From: Streptomyces apocyni
GTDB taxonomy: Bacteria; Actinomycetota; Actinomycetes; Streptomycetales; Streptomycetaceae
NCBI RefSeq assembly: GCF_009739465.1
Contig: NZ_WHOM01000051.1
Location: 203,049 to 267,048 of the forward strand
Length of the DNA: 64,000 bases
Direction: 5' to 3'
In this document: positions 36,944 to 46,005 of the stretch, piece after piece
Layout of the letters: each line of letters begins with the position of its first letter
Position numbering within the stretch: position 1 is the stretch's first letter
The notes under the pieces: generated by a model
The model's input: the letters and a program-made list of their open reading frames with translations, nothing else
The model's database searches: none
What the model was told of the DNA's origin: nothing
Translations under genes and position numbers: made by a program

Positions 36944-37477
36944 ATGGTGCGCTGGCTCGAGAGAGGGGCCACACAGGAGAGTTCGCCGCTGTTCTCCGAG
37001 GCGGACAGCAGGCGGATTCGTGGGGTGCTGCTGATGGGCGGGCTGCCCTTTGACCAGCTCGAGGACGGCTTGCAGCAGGTACGGCTGAAGCTCCTGGAGG
37101 CCCAGGCGGACCCTGACCGTCCCGAGATACGCGAACCGGCCGCCTGGATGGCGGTGGTCGCCTCCCGGATCGCCACCGACTGGCACCGGGGCCGGGCAAG
37201 GGACGCGGGTCTGCGCGAGCGGCTGGCCACCCGCTGGTCGCTGCGGCCCCCGACGGACCACCCGCAGGAACACCGGGACCTGGCGCTGACCATGGCCGAC
37301 GGGCTGGAGCGCCTGACGCCGCTTCAGCGCCAGGCCCTGGTCCTGCGGTACTACGCTGACCTGCCGCTGTCCGAGATCGCCCGTCAACTGGACATACCCG
37401 AAGGCACGGCCAAGAGCCGCATACACGGGGCCGTCGCGGCCCTGCGGACTCAACTGAGTGACATGGAGGCGATCTGA
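36944..37477 (+). CDS. ECF-type RNA polymerase sigma factor
   Basis: 177 residues. Region 2 is visible in LEDGLQQVRLKLLEAQ and PAAWMAVVASRIATDWHRGRARD; region 4 as LERLTPLQRQALVLRYYADL, LSEIARQLDIPEGTAKSRIHGAVAAL. ATG 36944 follows GAGGGGA. The next gene begins 1 bp after its stop and encodes a single-pass membrane protein, the position usually held by an anti-sigma factor. Confidence 0.9.
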   Translation: MVRWLERGATQESSPLFSEADSRRIRGVLLMGGLPFDQLEDGLQQVRLKLLEAQADPDRPEIREPAAWMAVVASRIATDWHRGRARDAGLRERLATRWSLRPPTDHPQEHRDLALTMADGLERLTPLQRQALVLRYYADLPLSEIARQLDIPEGTAKSRIHGAVAALRTQLSDMEAI

Positions 37478-37478
37478 C

Positions 37479-38132
37479 ATGCCCGACGAGCGGGAGCTGA
37501 CCGGGCAGGAGGAGGAGCGGCTGCGCCTCGCCCTCCGGATGATCGGCGACGAGGCCACGCGCCCCTCCCCCGCGCCGCCACGGCCGGTGGCGTGGTGGCG
37601 CGGAGGCAGAGCGATCGGCCCCCTGGTCGCGGCGGCGGCCGTCGTGGGGGTGATCGTGCTGGGCATCGCGAACGGCGGCAGCGGACTGTCGGACGGGGAT
37701 GCCGGTGCCGGTGCGAAGTCGGACAGCAAGTCCGGGGCGGACGCCGGGAGTGCGGAGGACGGCGCGGGTAAGGGACAGTCCCACCAGGAGGCCATCGCCT
37801 GTGCTCGGATGATCGTCGAGGGTGACGTCCTCGCCGTACGGGAGTCCTCCCGGGAAGGGCGCCTCCTCGTCACGCTCCAGGTGACCGAGTGGTTCAAGCC
37901 GCGGAGCGGTGCGGACCAGGTCGAACTCGACCTGGTGGACCCCCGTGTCGTGGATTCCGAACGGTCGCTGCGCAAGGGGCAGCACCTGCTGGTGTACGTC
38001 CCCCTCCGGGAGGATCTCGACACCAACCCCGACATCGACGACGAGGTGCCGTCCGGCCGGAAGAACCTCAGGTACTACCTGCCCAGGTCGACGGAGACGG
38101 TGTGCCCGCCGTACTGGAAGAACCCGCGTTGA
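37479..38132 (+). CDS. Single-pass membrane protein, possible anti-sigma partner
   Basis: 217 residues. Short cytosolic part with ELTGQEEERLRLALRMIGDEA, one helix (IGPLVAAAAVVGVIVLGIA), a Gly/Asp/Ser/Lys-rich linker, then an extracytoplasmic domain (about 105-217) with two cysteines (IACARMIVEGDVLAV and TVCPPYW). No zinc-binding HXXXCXXC anti-sigma motif, so if it controls the upstream sigma factor it is of an unusual type. ATG 37479 is in TGACATG with the sigma stop, so coupling is tight. No family recognised. Confidence 0.75.
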   Translation: MPDERELTGQEEERLRLALRMIGDEATRPSPAPPRPVAWWRGGRAIGPLVAAAAVVGVIVLGIANGGSGLSDGDAGAGAKSDSKSGADAGSAEDGAGKGQSHQEAIACARMIVEGDVLAVRESSREGRLLVTLQVTEWFKPRSGADQVELDLVDPRVVDSERSLRKGQHLLVYVPLREDLDTNPDIDDEVPSGRKNLRYYLPRSTETVCPPYWKNPR

Positions 38133-38147
38133 TTCGGACAGACGACT

Positions 38148-40358
38148 TCAGGAGCTCGTGAGGATGACGAGTTGCTGGGTCGCTCGGGTCATCGCTACAT
38201 AGCGGTCGACCGCTCCTTCGTTCCTGTTCGCGTTCCCGTTGCCGAACGTCTGTGGATCGATCACGACGACCAGGTCGAACTCGAGCCCCTTCGACAGCTC
38301 CGGGGTCAGCGACCGGACGCGGGGCGTCGCCCGAAACGCCCCGACTCCGATGTCGCCCGTGCCGATGACGCAGGCCACGCCTTCGTCATGCGCGGCGAGC
38401 CAGGCGTCAAGGATCGAGTCGAGGTCCGCGATGGGTCCGTGTACGACGGGGACATGGCCACTGCGGACGGAGGTCGGCACGTTGGCGTCCGGGAGTACGG
38501 ACCGGATGACGGGCTCGGCCTCCGCCATGACCTCTTGTGGTGTCCGGTAGTTGATGCTCAGCGAGGCCAGGTTGATCCGGTCGAGCCCGACCCGCTCAAG
38601 CCGTTCCCGCCAGGACTCGGTGAACCCGTTCCTGGCCTGGGCACGGTCCCCCACCAGGGTGAAGCTCCGGGACGGACAGCGGAGCAGCAGCATCTGCCAC
38701 TCCGCGTCGGTCAGTTCCTGGGCCTCGTCCACGACGATGTGCGCGAACGGTCCGGCGAGCTGGTCCGGGTCGGCGCTGGGCAGGGCGGTCTCGTCGACCA
38801 GGGCGTCCTGGAAGTCCTCGCCGCGCAGCATCGAGACCAGGCCGACACCGTACGCGTCGTCCGCGGCCTCGATCAGGTCGTCCACGACTGCGGCCATGCG
38901 CTCTCGTTCGGCGGCGACAGCGGCGTTGTGCCGACGCTTGCGCCGTGCCGCCTCCGGGTCGCCGAGGCGCTGCCGTGCCGCGTCCAGGAGCGGCAGGTCG
39001 GACACCGTCCAGGCCTGGGCGTCCGCGCGCTGCAGCGTGCGTATCTCGTCGCGGCTGAGCCAGGGGGCGCACAGGCGCAGGTAGGCGGGTACCGACCACA
39101 GGTCTCCGACGAGGTCAGCCGCTTCGAGGAGCGGCCACGCCCGGTGGAAGGCTGTGACCAGCTCTTTGTCCTGCATCAGCGACCTGCGAAAGAGGTCAGG
39201 CGATACGCCGCCGTCACCGTCGCCGTCGCCGTTCCTGTCGAGCTTGTTCAGCAGGATCGTGACCAGTTCCTCCCAGATCTGTTCGCGTGCTTCGTTGTGG
39301 GGAGTGCCTGGGTCCGGCGCGCCGAACGCCTCGGCCCAGTCGTCGGCGCTCAGCCAGATGTCGCCTGAGTGCGTCGATACGGTCATCCCCTCGGTAGGCG
39401 GCTCCTCGTAGAACCTGACGGCCGTCTCGATCGCCTTCACCAGGTCCGCGGACGACTTCAGCGCGGCCACGGCCGGGTCGGTCTCGGTCACCGCTGTGGC
39501 TCCCTCGGCGACGAGGTCCCGCAGGACGCAGGTCTGTACGCCCTCCTCGCCGAGGCTGGGCAGGACGTCGGCGACGTAGGACAGGTAGGGCCGGTGCGGG
39601 CCGACGAACAGCACGCCGCCCCGACGGTGACCGAGGCGGGGGTCGGCGTAGAGCAGGTGGGCGGAGCGGTGCAGGGCGACGACGGTCTTGCCCGTACCCG
39701 GACCGCCGTCAACGACGAGAGCACCACGGGAATCCGCGCGGATGATGGCGTCCTGGTCGGCCTGGATGGTGCCGAGTACGTCGCGCATCTGGGACGACCG
39801 GTTGCTCCCCAAGCTCGCGATGAAGGCGGACTGGTCGTCGAGCGCGGCGTGCCCTTCGATCCCGTCGGCGGTGAACACCTCGTCCCAGTAGTCGCCGATC
39901 CGGCCGTGGGTCCAGCGATACCGGCGACGGCTCGCCAGACCCATCGGGTTGGCGTGGGTCGCGGCGAAGAACGGCTCCGCCGCGGGCGAGCGCCAGTCGA
40001 TCAGCAGCCGACGCCCCGCGCCGTCGGTGAGACCAAGGCGGCCGATGTACACGGGCTCGGGGGCGTCGGCGCTGACGATGTGCCCGAGGCACAGATCCCA
40101 TCCGAACCGACGCAGTGTGCGCAGGCGAGCGGTCAGCCGGTGGATCTCCACGTCCCGGTCCATCGCCTCCTGGCCCAGGCCACCGGGCGCCTTACGCAGG
40201 CCGTCGAGGCGGTCGGACAGTTCGGCGGTCGTCTGCTCCAGGCATTCGGCGACGGCGGTGAAGTGCCGCTCGTCGTGTGTGATCAGCGTCGGGTCGGCCT
40301 TGGCCGAGAGGCGGTCGGGAAGGTCAAACGCGCTGGTGGTCGTCGTCGGGGAGGTCAC
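38148..40358 (-). CDS. helR: HelR-type helicase-like rifamycin resistance protein
   Basis: 736 residues, UvrD/Rep-like two-domain NTPase. N-terminal coiled coil (VAECLEQTTAELSDRLDGLRK), Walker A GGPGTGKT at 218-225, motif II VVDEAQELTDAEWQML, GDRAQARNGF and LSINYRTPQEVMAEAEP, and a C-terminal VDRYVAMTRATQQLVIL. An acidic GDGDGDGG loop lies mid-protein. In S. venezuelae HelR displaces rifamycin from RNA polymerase and recycles stalled enzyme. A rifamycin-associated element lies upstream at 40421. The GTG at 40358 is chosen for GGAG eight bases upstream; a longer frame to 40415 would begin next to that element. Confidence 0.92.
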   Translation of the reverse strand: MTSPTTTTSAFDLPDRLSAKADPTLITHDERHFTAVAECLEQTTAELSDRLDGLRKAPGGLGQEAMDRDVEIHRLTARLRTLRRFGWDLCLGHIVSADAPEPVYIGRLGLTDGAGRRLLIDWRSPAAEPFFAATHANPMGLASRRRYRWTHGRIGDYWDEVFTADGIEGHAALDDQSAFIASLGSNRSSQMRDVLGTIQADQDAIIRADSRGALVVDGGPGTGKTVVALHRSAHLLYADPRLGHRRGGVLFVGPHRPYLSYVADVLPSLGEEGVQTCVLRDLVAEGATAVTETDPAVAALKSSADLVKAIETAVRFYEEPPTEGMTVSTHSGDIWLSADDWAEAFGAPDPGTPHNEAREQIWEELVTILLNKLDRNGDGDGDGGVSPDLFRRSLMQDKELVTAFHRAWPLLEAADLVGDLWSVPAYLRLCAPWLSRDEIRTLQRADAQAWTVSDLPLLDAARQRLGDPEAARRKRRHNAAVAAERERMAAVVDDLIEAADDAYGVGLVSMLRGEDFQDALVDETALPSADPDQLAGPFAHIVVDEAQELTDAEWQMLLLRCPSRSFTLVGDRAQARNGFTESWRERLERVGLDRINLASLSINYRTPQEVMAEAEPVIRSVLPDANVPTSVRSGHVPVVHGPIADLDSILDAWLAAHDEGVACVIGTGDIGVGAFRATPRVRSLTPELSKGLEFDLVVVIDPQTFGNGNANRNEGAVDRYVAMTRATQQLVILTSS

Positions 40359-40420
40359 GGCATCAGCTCCGAATCTGAGGCTCGGCTTCGGCCTCGGCCG
40401 CTGATTGTGCGCCACGCCCC

Positions 40421-40497
40421 GGGCCTTGCCGCAAGGCCCCCAGTGCGCTATATGTTGAGAGTGGCAAGGAGAGTGGGTACGCCCACGCCTCCTTGCC
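40421..40497 (-). promoter_or_regulatory. RAE promoter module of helR
   Basis: On the minus strand: inverted repeat GGCAAGGA/TCCTTGCC (40490-40497 and 40463-40470), ACTCTCAACA, TATAGC -10-like hexamer (40447-40452), GCAC, then the 19-bp rifamycin-associated element GGGCCTTGCGGCAAGGCCC at 40421-40439. The element is a near-perfect inverted repeat starting 7 bp past the -10. The rox promoter at 48364 has the same parts in the same order. Confidence 0.85.
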
Positions 40498-40523
40498 TTT
40501 TTGCTTTCTACGTCCGCTGCCCG

Positions 40524-42179
40524 CTAGAAGCCGAAGACCTGGGTCCATGTCCAGTCGTCATCGACCAGGCCCACGCCCATGGTGTTCAGGGAGCAGTTGA
40601 GGATGTTGGCCCGGTGGCCTGGTGAGTTCATCCAGGCCGACATGACGGCCTCGGGTGAGTTCTGTCCTCGGGCGATGTTCTCGGCTCCGGGCTGCGGGTA
40701 GCCCTGGGCGGTGGCCCGGTCGCTGAAGCTGCGGCCGTCCTGGCTCGTGTGGTCGAAGTAGTTGTTGGCCGACATGTCTTCGCTGTGGAGTTGCGCTGCT
40801 CGCGCGAGGCGGTCGTCGTGTTTCAGCGCTCCGCAACCGGCTTTGGCGCGTTCCGCGTTGACGATCGCCAACACCTGTCCGGCCGGGGTGCTCGCCCGGG
40901 CGGGGGCCGGCTTGGCCTTCGCCGTCTTGGTCGGCGTTGGGGCCAGCGTCGGGGTCGGGGACAGCGCTGACTCCCGTGTCGGCTTCGGCTTGGGTTTGGG
41001 CTTCGTGCGGGTGGGGCTCGGCTTGGGCGAAGAGGACGGGCTGAGTGAGGGGGAGGGTGAGGGTGACGTGGAGGGCTTCGATGAGGTGGACGGGGGCGGC
41101 GCGCTCGGTGTGGAGAGCTCGGGGGCGGACGCGGACCGTACGGTGTCGGCTTCGCCGTCGGAGGGGAGTGCCTTCAGGCCCACCACCGCCGCTCCCCCGG
41201 CCAGTACGGCTATCCCGACGGCTATGCCAGTAGCTCGGCGCCGCCTCCGTATTCGCTCTTGTACGCGGCGGCCGCGCCGCCCCGGCGGGACGGACGCCTC
41301 GCCACCCCGTACGCCCGACCCACTCACGACGGTGGCGGCAGCAGCACCGGCGTCGGCGAAGGCCACCGGCTCACCGACCCCTTCCGGGCCGCCCGCGAAC
41401 GTAAGCCCGGTCGCGGCTGCCACGGGTACCAGGCCCAGACCCACCAGCAGCCCTTCCGCGGGCACAAGCCCGGCCTGGTGCCCGGAGCAGTGGGCGCACT
41501 CCCGGACGTGCCGGGCTATGCGCTTGCGCCATAGTGCCGAGGGGTGGCCGTCCCAGTTCCCCGTCACTTCGTCGAGACGCGCGCACGACGGGGTCACGGC
41601 CAGGGCGCGTACCACGAGGCGGGCCGTGTCCAGCTGCGCCTTCATACGCTGGATACGCACCCCGGTGTGTTCCGGGGACAGTTCCAGCGCCGCGGCCACC
41701 TCGGCCCGGCTCAGCTCCCCCGCCGCCTCGAGCCACCACAGCGAGAGCAGCGCGCGGTCGTCGGTGCCCAACCAGCGGGTGGCCCGCGCGAGTTCGCGCC
41801 GCTCTCCTTCAAGGCGAAGGCGCACGATGGTCAGGTCCACGAAGTCCGCGCCAGGGTCGGCCACGTCGTAGGCGTCCCGCAGCTCCGAATCAACCGGCGT
41901 GGCCTGCCGCTTGTGCCAGTAGGTACGGATCTGGTTCATCGTGATGGCCACCAGCCAGGAGCGGAACCCGGCGGTGTCCCGCAGCGAGCCAAGACCGCGC
42001 AGCGCGCGCAGCATGGACTCCTGCACGACGTCGTCGACGTCGGCGTGGCCGTTCAGCGCCCTGCCGACGATGTTGTACACCAGCGGCAGGTACGCGCTGA
42101 CCAGCTCGTCCTGTGCCCACATGGCACCGCGTTGCGCCGCCTCAATCACCGCGTGCTCGTGATCCCCAGTCGCTGCCAC
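40524..42179 (-). CDS. ECF sigma factor fused through a membrane helix to an extracellular CAP/SCP domain
   Basis: About 551 residues. Sigma region 2 (ELVSAYLPLVYNIVGRALNG, DVDDVVQESMLRALRGL) and region 4 (RALLSLWWLEAAGELSRAEV, AAALELSPEHTGVRIQRMKA). A cysteine motif HVRECAHC resembles anti-sigma zinc fingers. Then an Arg-rich stop, one helix (ATGIAVGIAVLAGGAAVVGL), a long Ser/Pro/Lys/Thr linker and a CAP domain (about 425-551): GQVLAIVNAERAKAGCGAL, AAQLHSEDMSANNYFDHTS, GYPQPGAENIARGQ, SPGHRANILNC. The start is uncertain (GTG 42209, 42188 or 42179); 42179 has GGAAGG upstream. The sigma part would be tethered to the membrane. Confidence 0.9.
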   Translation of the reverse strand: MAATGDHEHAVIEAAQRGAMWAQDELVSAYLPLVYNIVGRALNGHADVDDVVQESMLRALRGLGSLRDTAGFRSWLVAITMNQIRTYWHKRQATPVDSELRDAYDVADPGADFVDLTIVRLRLEGERRELARATRWLGTDDRALLSLWWLEAAGELSRAEVAAALELSPEHTGVRIQRMKAQLDTARLVVRALAVTPSCARLDEVTGNWDGHPSALWRKRIARHVRECAHCSGHQAGLVPAEGLLVGLGLVPVAAATGLTFAGGPEGVGEPVAFADAGAAAATVVSGSGVRGGEASVPPGRRGRRVQERIRRRRRATGIAVGIAVLAGGAAVVGLKALPSDGEADTVRSASAPELSTPSAPPPSTSSKPSTSPSPSPSLSPSSSPKPSPTRTKPKPKPKPTRESALSPTPTLAPTPTKTAKAKPAPARASTPAGQVLAIVNAERAKAGCGALKHDDRLARAAQLHSEDMSANNYFDHTSQDGRSFSDRATAQGYPQPGAENIARGQNSPEAVMSAWMNSPGHRANILNCSLNTMGVGLVDDDWTWTQVFGF

Positions 42180-42316
42180 GCCTGCCACTTCCTTCCCGTC
42201 CAGCCTCACCGTTTCGGTCTGACACCAGGGGAGACCTCAGGCCGGTGGGCCGCATAACAAGAAACGAGACCCGATGTTCCGGGCGATCCCCGCGCCCGCC
42301 CTCGCCCTCGCCCCCG

Positions 42317-45300
42317 TTACGACGTCGGGGCGGCGATCACCATCAGGAGGTCGCCCGCCTCGACCTGCTGGATGGAGGTGATGGCCAGCCGCTCCACCGC
42401 TCCGGCGACCGGTGCGGTGATGGCGGCCTCCATCTTCATCGCCTCGATGGTCGCCACCGTCCCGCCCGCCTCGACCTGCTCGCCCACCGCCGCGGTCAGC
42501 GTCACCACCCCGGCGAACGGCGCGGCGACGTGCCGTGGGTCGGACTTGTCGGCCTTCTCCGCGGCCGGCAGGTCCGAGGCCACCGACCGGTCACGCACCT
42601 GGATCGGCCGGAGCTGGCCGTTGAGCGTGGCCATCACGGTGCGCATGCCGCGCTCGTCCGCCTCGCCGATCGCCTCCAGCGCGATGAGGAGCCGTACCCC
42701 GGGCTCGAGGTCGACCGCGTGTTCCTCCGCGGGCCGCAGGCCGTAGAAGAAGTCCTTGCTGGGCAGGACGCCGGTGTCGCCGTAGGCGTCGCGGTGTGTC
42801 TCGAAGTCCTTCGCCGGGCCGGGGAACAGCAGCCGGTTGAGGGTGGCGCGGCGGTCCTTGTCCAGCCCCTCCCGTTCCTCGGCGGACAGGTCGGCGACCA
42901 GCTTGGGCGCGGCACGGCCCTTGAGTGCCTTGCTACGGAACGGCTCGGGCCAGCCACCGGGCGGGTCGCCCAACTCGCCCCGCAGGAACCCGATCACGGA
43001 GTCCGGGATGTCGTACGAGCCGGGTTCGGCCGCGAACTCCGCGGGTGCGACGCCCGCGCCGACGAGGTGCAGGGCGAGGTCGCCGACCACCTTGGAGGAC
43101 GGGGTGACCTTGACCAGGCGGCCGAGCATGCGGTCGGCCGCCGCGTACATGGCCTCGACGTCCTCGAACCGGTCGCCGAGTCCCAACTCGCGTGCCTGAA
43201 CACGGAGGTTGGAAAGCTGGCCGCCGGGGATCTCGTGGTCGTAGACACGCCCGGTGGGGGAGGTCAGGCCCGCCTCGAAGGGTGCGTAGATCCTGCGGAC
43301 GATCTCCCAGTACGGTTCGAGGTCGCCGACGGCCCGCAGGCTCAGCCCGGTTGGCCGCGGGGAGTGGTCGGTGGCGGCGACGATCGCCGACAGTGAGGGC
43401 TGCGATGTGGTGCCCGCCATCGAGGCCACCGCTCCGTCCACGGCGTCGGCGCCCGCGTTGATCGCGGCAAGGTAGGTGGCCAGCTGGCCGCCGGCCGTGT
43501 CGTGGGTGTGGAGGTGGACGGGCAGGTCGAACTCCCTGCGCAGCGCGGTCACCAGCTTCTCGGCGGCGGGTGCCCGGAGCAGCCCGGCCATGTCCTTGAT
43601 GGCCAGGACGTGTGCGCCCGCGTCGACGATCTGCTCGGCGAGCCGGAGGTAGTAGTCGAGGGTGTAGAGCTTCTCGGCCGGGTCGGAGAGGTCCGCGGTG
43701 TAGCAGAGGGCCACCTCGGCGACGGCCGTTCCGGTCTCCCGTACGGCGTCGATCGCGGGCCGCATCTGGCCGATGTCGTTGAGCGCGTCGAAGATGCGGA
43801 AGATGTCGATGCCGGTACGGGTGGCCTCCTCGACGAAGGCGGTGGTGACCTCCGTCGGGTAGGGGGTGTAGCCGACGGTGTTGCGGCCGCGCAGCAGCAT
43901 CTGCAGGCAGATGTTGGGCACCGCCTCGCGCAGCCGGGCGAGGCGGTCCCACGGGTCCTCGGCGAGGAAGCGCAGGGCCACGTCGTAGGTGGCGCCGCCC
44001 CAGCACTCCAGCGACAGCAGCTGCGGCAGCGTCTGGGCCACGGCCGGGGCGACGGCCAGCAGGTCCTTCGTCCGCACCCGGGTGGCCAGCAGCGACTGGT
44101 GGGCGTCGCGGAAGGTGGTGTCGGTGACGGCCACCGTGGACGACTCCCGCAGGTGGCGCGCGAAGCCCTCCGGGCCCAGCTCGGTCAGTCGCTGCTTCGA
44201 TCCGGCGGGCGGTGCGCCGCCTGGGACGTCCGGGATTTTGGTGGTGGGGTCGATCAGGTGCGGGCGCTCGCCGTTGGGCTTGTTGACCGTGACGTCGGCC
44301 AGGTAGGTGAGCAGGCGGGTGCCGCGGTCGGCGGAGTGGCGGGCGGTCAGCAGGTGCGGTCGTTCCTCGATGAACGACGTGGTGACCCGGCCCTCCTGGA
44401 AGTCCGGGTCGTCGAGGACCGCCTGCAGGAACGGGATGTTCGTGGCCACACCGCGGATGCGGAACTCGGCCACGGCCCGCCGGGCGCGGCCCACCGCGGT
44501 GGCGAAGTCATGGCCCCGGCAGGTCAGTTTCACCAGCATCGAGTCGAAGTGGGCGCTGATCTCGGAGCCGACGAACGCGGTGCCGCCGTCCAGCCGGATG
44601 CCGGAGCCGCCCGGGGAGCGGTAGGCGCTGATGGTGCCGGTGTCGGGACGGAACCCGTTGGCCGGGTCCTCGCTGGTGATCCGGCACTGGAGCGCGGCGC
44701 CCCGCAGATAGATCCGCTCCTGCGCGAGACCGAGGTCGGCCAGGGTCTCACCGGCGGCGATGCGCAGCTGTGCCTGGACCAGGTCGACGTCGGTGACCTC
44801 CTCGGTCACCGTGTGCTCGACCTGGATGCGCGGGTTCATCTCGATGAAGACATGGCGGCCTTCGCGGTCGAGCAGGAACTCGACGGTACCGGCGTTGCGG
44901 TAACCGATGCTGCGCGCGAACGCGACCGCGTCGGCGCAGATGCGCTCCCGCATCGCGGGGTCGAGGCCCGGCGCAGGCGCCAGCTCGATCACCTTCTGGT
45001 GCCGCCGCTGCACCGAGCAGTCCCGCTCGAACAGGTGGACGACGTTGCCCTGTCCGTCGGCGAGGATCTGCACCTCGATGTGGCGCGGGTCGACGACGGC
45101 CTTCTCCAGGAACACCGTGGCGTCGCCGAAGGCGGACTCGGCCTCGCGGGACGCCGCCTCGATGGCCTCACGCAGCTGCGCGGGTTCGTCCACGCGGCGC
45201 ATCCCGCGCCCGCCGCCACCGGCGACCGCCTTGACGAACACCGGGAAGCCGATCTCCTGCGCGGCGGCCGTCAGCTCGGCCACGTCGCTCGACGGCTGCG

Positions 45301-45703
45301 AGGACCCCAGGACGGGCACTCCGGCGGCCCGGGCCGCGGCGATCGCGCGCGCCTTGTTGCCGGTCAGCTCCAGGATCGCGGCGCTGGGGCCGATGAACGT
45401 GATGCCAGCCTCTTCGCAGGCCCGGGCCAGGTCCGGGTTCTCGGACAGGAAGCCGTACCCGGGGTACACGGCGTCCGCCCCGGCCCGGCGAGCGGCGTCC
45501 ACGATCTCCTCGACGGAGAGGTAGGCGCGCACGGGGTGCCCCCGCTCGCCGATCTCGTAGGCCTCGTCCGCCTTGAGGCGATGCAGCGAGCCGCGGTCCT
45601 CGTACGGGAACACCGCCGCCGTGCCCGCACCCAGTTCGTAGGCGGCGCGGAACGCGCGAACGGCGATCTCACCCCGGTTCGCGACAAGTACCTTCCGGAA
45701 CAT
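42317..45703 (-). CDS. pyc: Pyruvate carboxylase
   Basis: 1128 residues, full length. Biotin carboxylase (about 1-450: KVLVANRGEIAVRAF, VKAVAGGGGRGMRRV, FIEMNPRIQVEHTVTEEVT), carboxyltransferase (about 530-800: VTDTTFRDAHQSLLATRVRT, HTHDTAGGQLATYL), and a biotinyl domain with Lys1090 in EAMKMEAAI. ATP-dependent carboxylation of pyruvate to oxaloacetate for anaplerosis. GGAAGGG precedes ATG 45703. Stand-alone gene. Confidence 0.97.
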   Translation of the reverse strand: MFRKVLVANRGEIAVRAFRAAYELGAGTAAVFPYEDRGSLHRLKADEAYEIGERGHPVRAYLSVEEIVDAARRAGADAVYPGYGFLSENPDLARACEEAGITFIGPSAAILELTGNKARAIAAARAAGVPVLGSSQPSSDVAELTAAAQEIGFPVFVKAVAGGGGRGMRRVDEPAQLREAIEAASREAESAFGDATVFLEKAVVDPRHIEVQILADGQGNVVHLFERDCSVQRRHQKVIELAPAPGLDPAMRERICADAVAFARSIGYRNAGTVEFLLDREGRHVFIEMNPRIQVEHTVTEEVTDVDLVQAQLRIAAGETLADLGLAQERIYLRGAALQCRITSEDPANGFRPDTGTISAYRSPGGSGIRLDGGTAFVGSEISAHFDSMLVKLTCRGHDFATAVGRARRAVAEFRIRGVATNIPFLQAVLDDPDFQEGRVTTSFIEERPHLLTARHSADRGTRLLTYLADVTVNKPNGERPHLIDPTTKIPDVPGGAPPAGSKQRLTELGPEGFARHLRESSTVAVTDTTFRDAHQSLLATRVRTKDLLAVAPAVAQTLPQLLSLECWGGATYDVALRFLAEDPWDRLARLREAVPNICLQMLLRGRNTVGYTPYPTEVTTAFVEEATRTGIDIFRIFDALNDIGQMRPAIDAVRETGTAVAEVALCYTADLSDPAEKLYTLDYYLRLAEQIVDAGAHVLAIKDMAGLLRAPAAEKLVTALRREFDLPVHLHTHDTAGGQLATYLAAINAGADAVDGAVASMAGTTSQPSLSAIVAATDHSPRPTGLSLRAVGDLEPYWEIVRRIYAPFEAGLTSPTGRVYDHEIPGGQLSNLRVQARELGLGDRFEDVEAMYAAADRMLGRLVKVTPSSKVVGDLALHLVGAGVAPAEFAAEPGSYDIPDSVIGFLRGELGDPPGGWPEPFRSKALKGRAAPKLVADLSAEEREGLDKDRRATLNRLLFPGPAKDFETHRDAYGDTGVLPSKDFFYGLRPAEEHAVDLEPGVRLLIALEAIGEADERGMRTVMATLNGQLRPIQVRDRSVASDLPAAEKADKSDPRHVAAPFAGVVTLTAAVGEQVEAGGTVATIEAMKMEAAITAPVAGAVERLAITSIQQVEAGDLLMVIAAPTS

Positions 45704-46005
45704 GCACAGTCCCTTCCTGCCCGACGTTCGCGAAGCAGGCGCCTGACGGGCGCCCTCCTGGCTGCCCCCTGTTTACACCCACCGGGCGGCGCTGACCCGA
45801 CCAGAAATCCGCGTCGCGCCGTGGTGAGGTCCGCTCGGGGCACCGCGATGACTCCTTATGCTCCGGATTTTCCTGACAGATCGGGGGCCTGGTCGACGCG
45901 GTGAGTGCTGATGCTCACACCACTCGCGCATCGGAATGACGGCCTTCCCGCCCGGCCGCGCGTGCGCGAGATGCCCGGAGCCGGTGCGGCGAGCACCATG
46001 GATAC
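45704..46005. other. Intergenic region between divergent pyc and sulfite-oxidase-like gene
   Basis: 302 bp with no gene and no strong repeat; a TGTTTACACCC near 45770 and several GC-rich stretches. I see no operator I can support. It should contain both divergent promoters. Confidence 0.4.

Noticed and set aside
34982..38035. Minus-strand frame of about 1017 codons over dhaKLM and the sigma factor
   Set aside because: Low-complexity translation antisense to four recognised genes; a codon-bias artefact.
40463..40502. The GGCAAGGA hairpin plus TTTTT as a plain terminator only
   Set aside because: The T run is on the plus strand, where no gene ends, and the same repeat recurs at the rox promoter, so a promoter-associated role is more likely.
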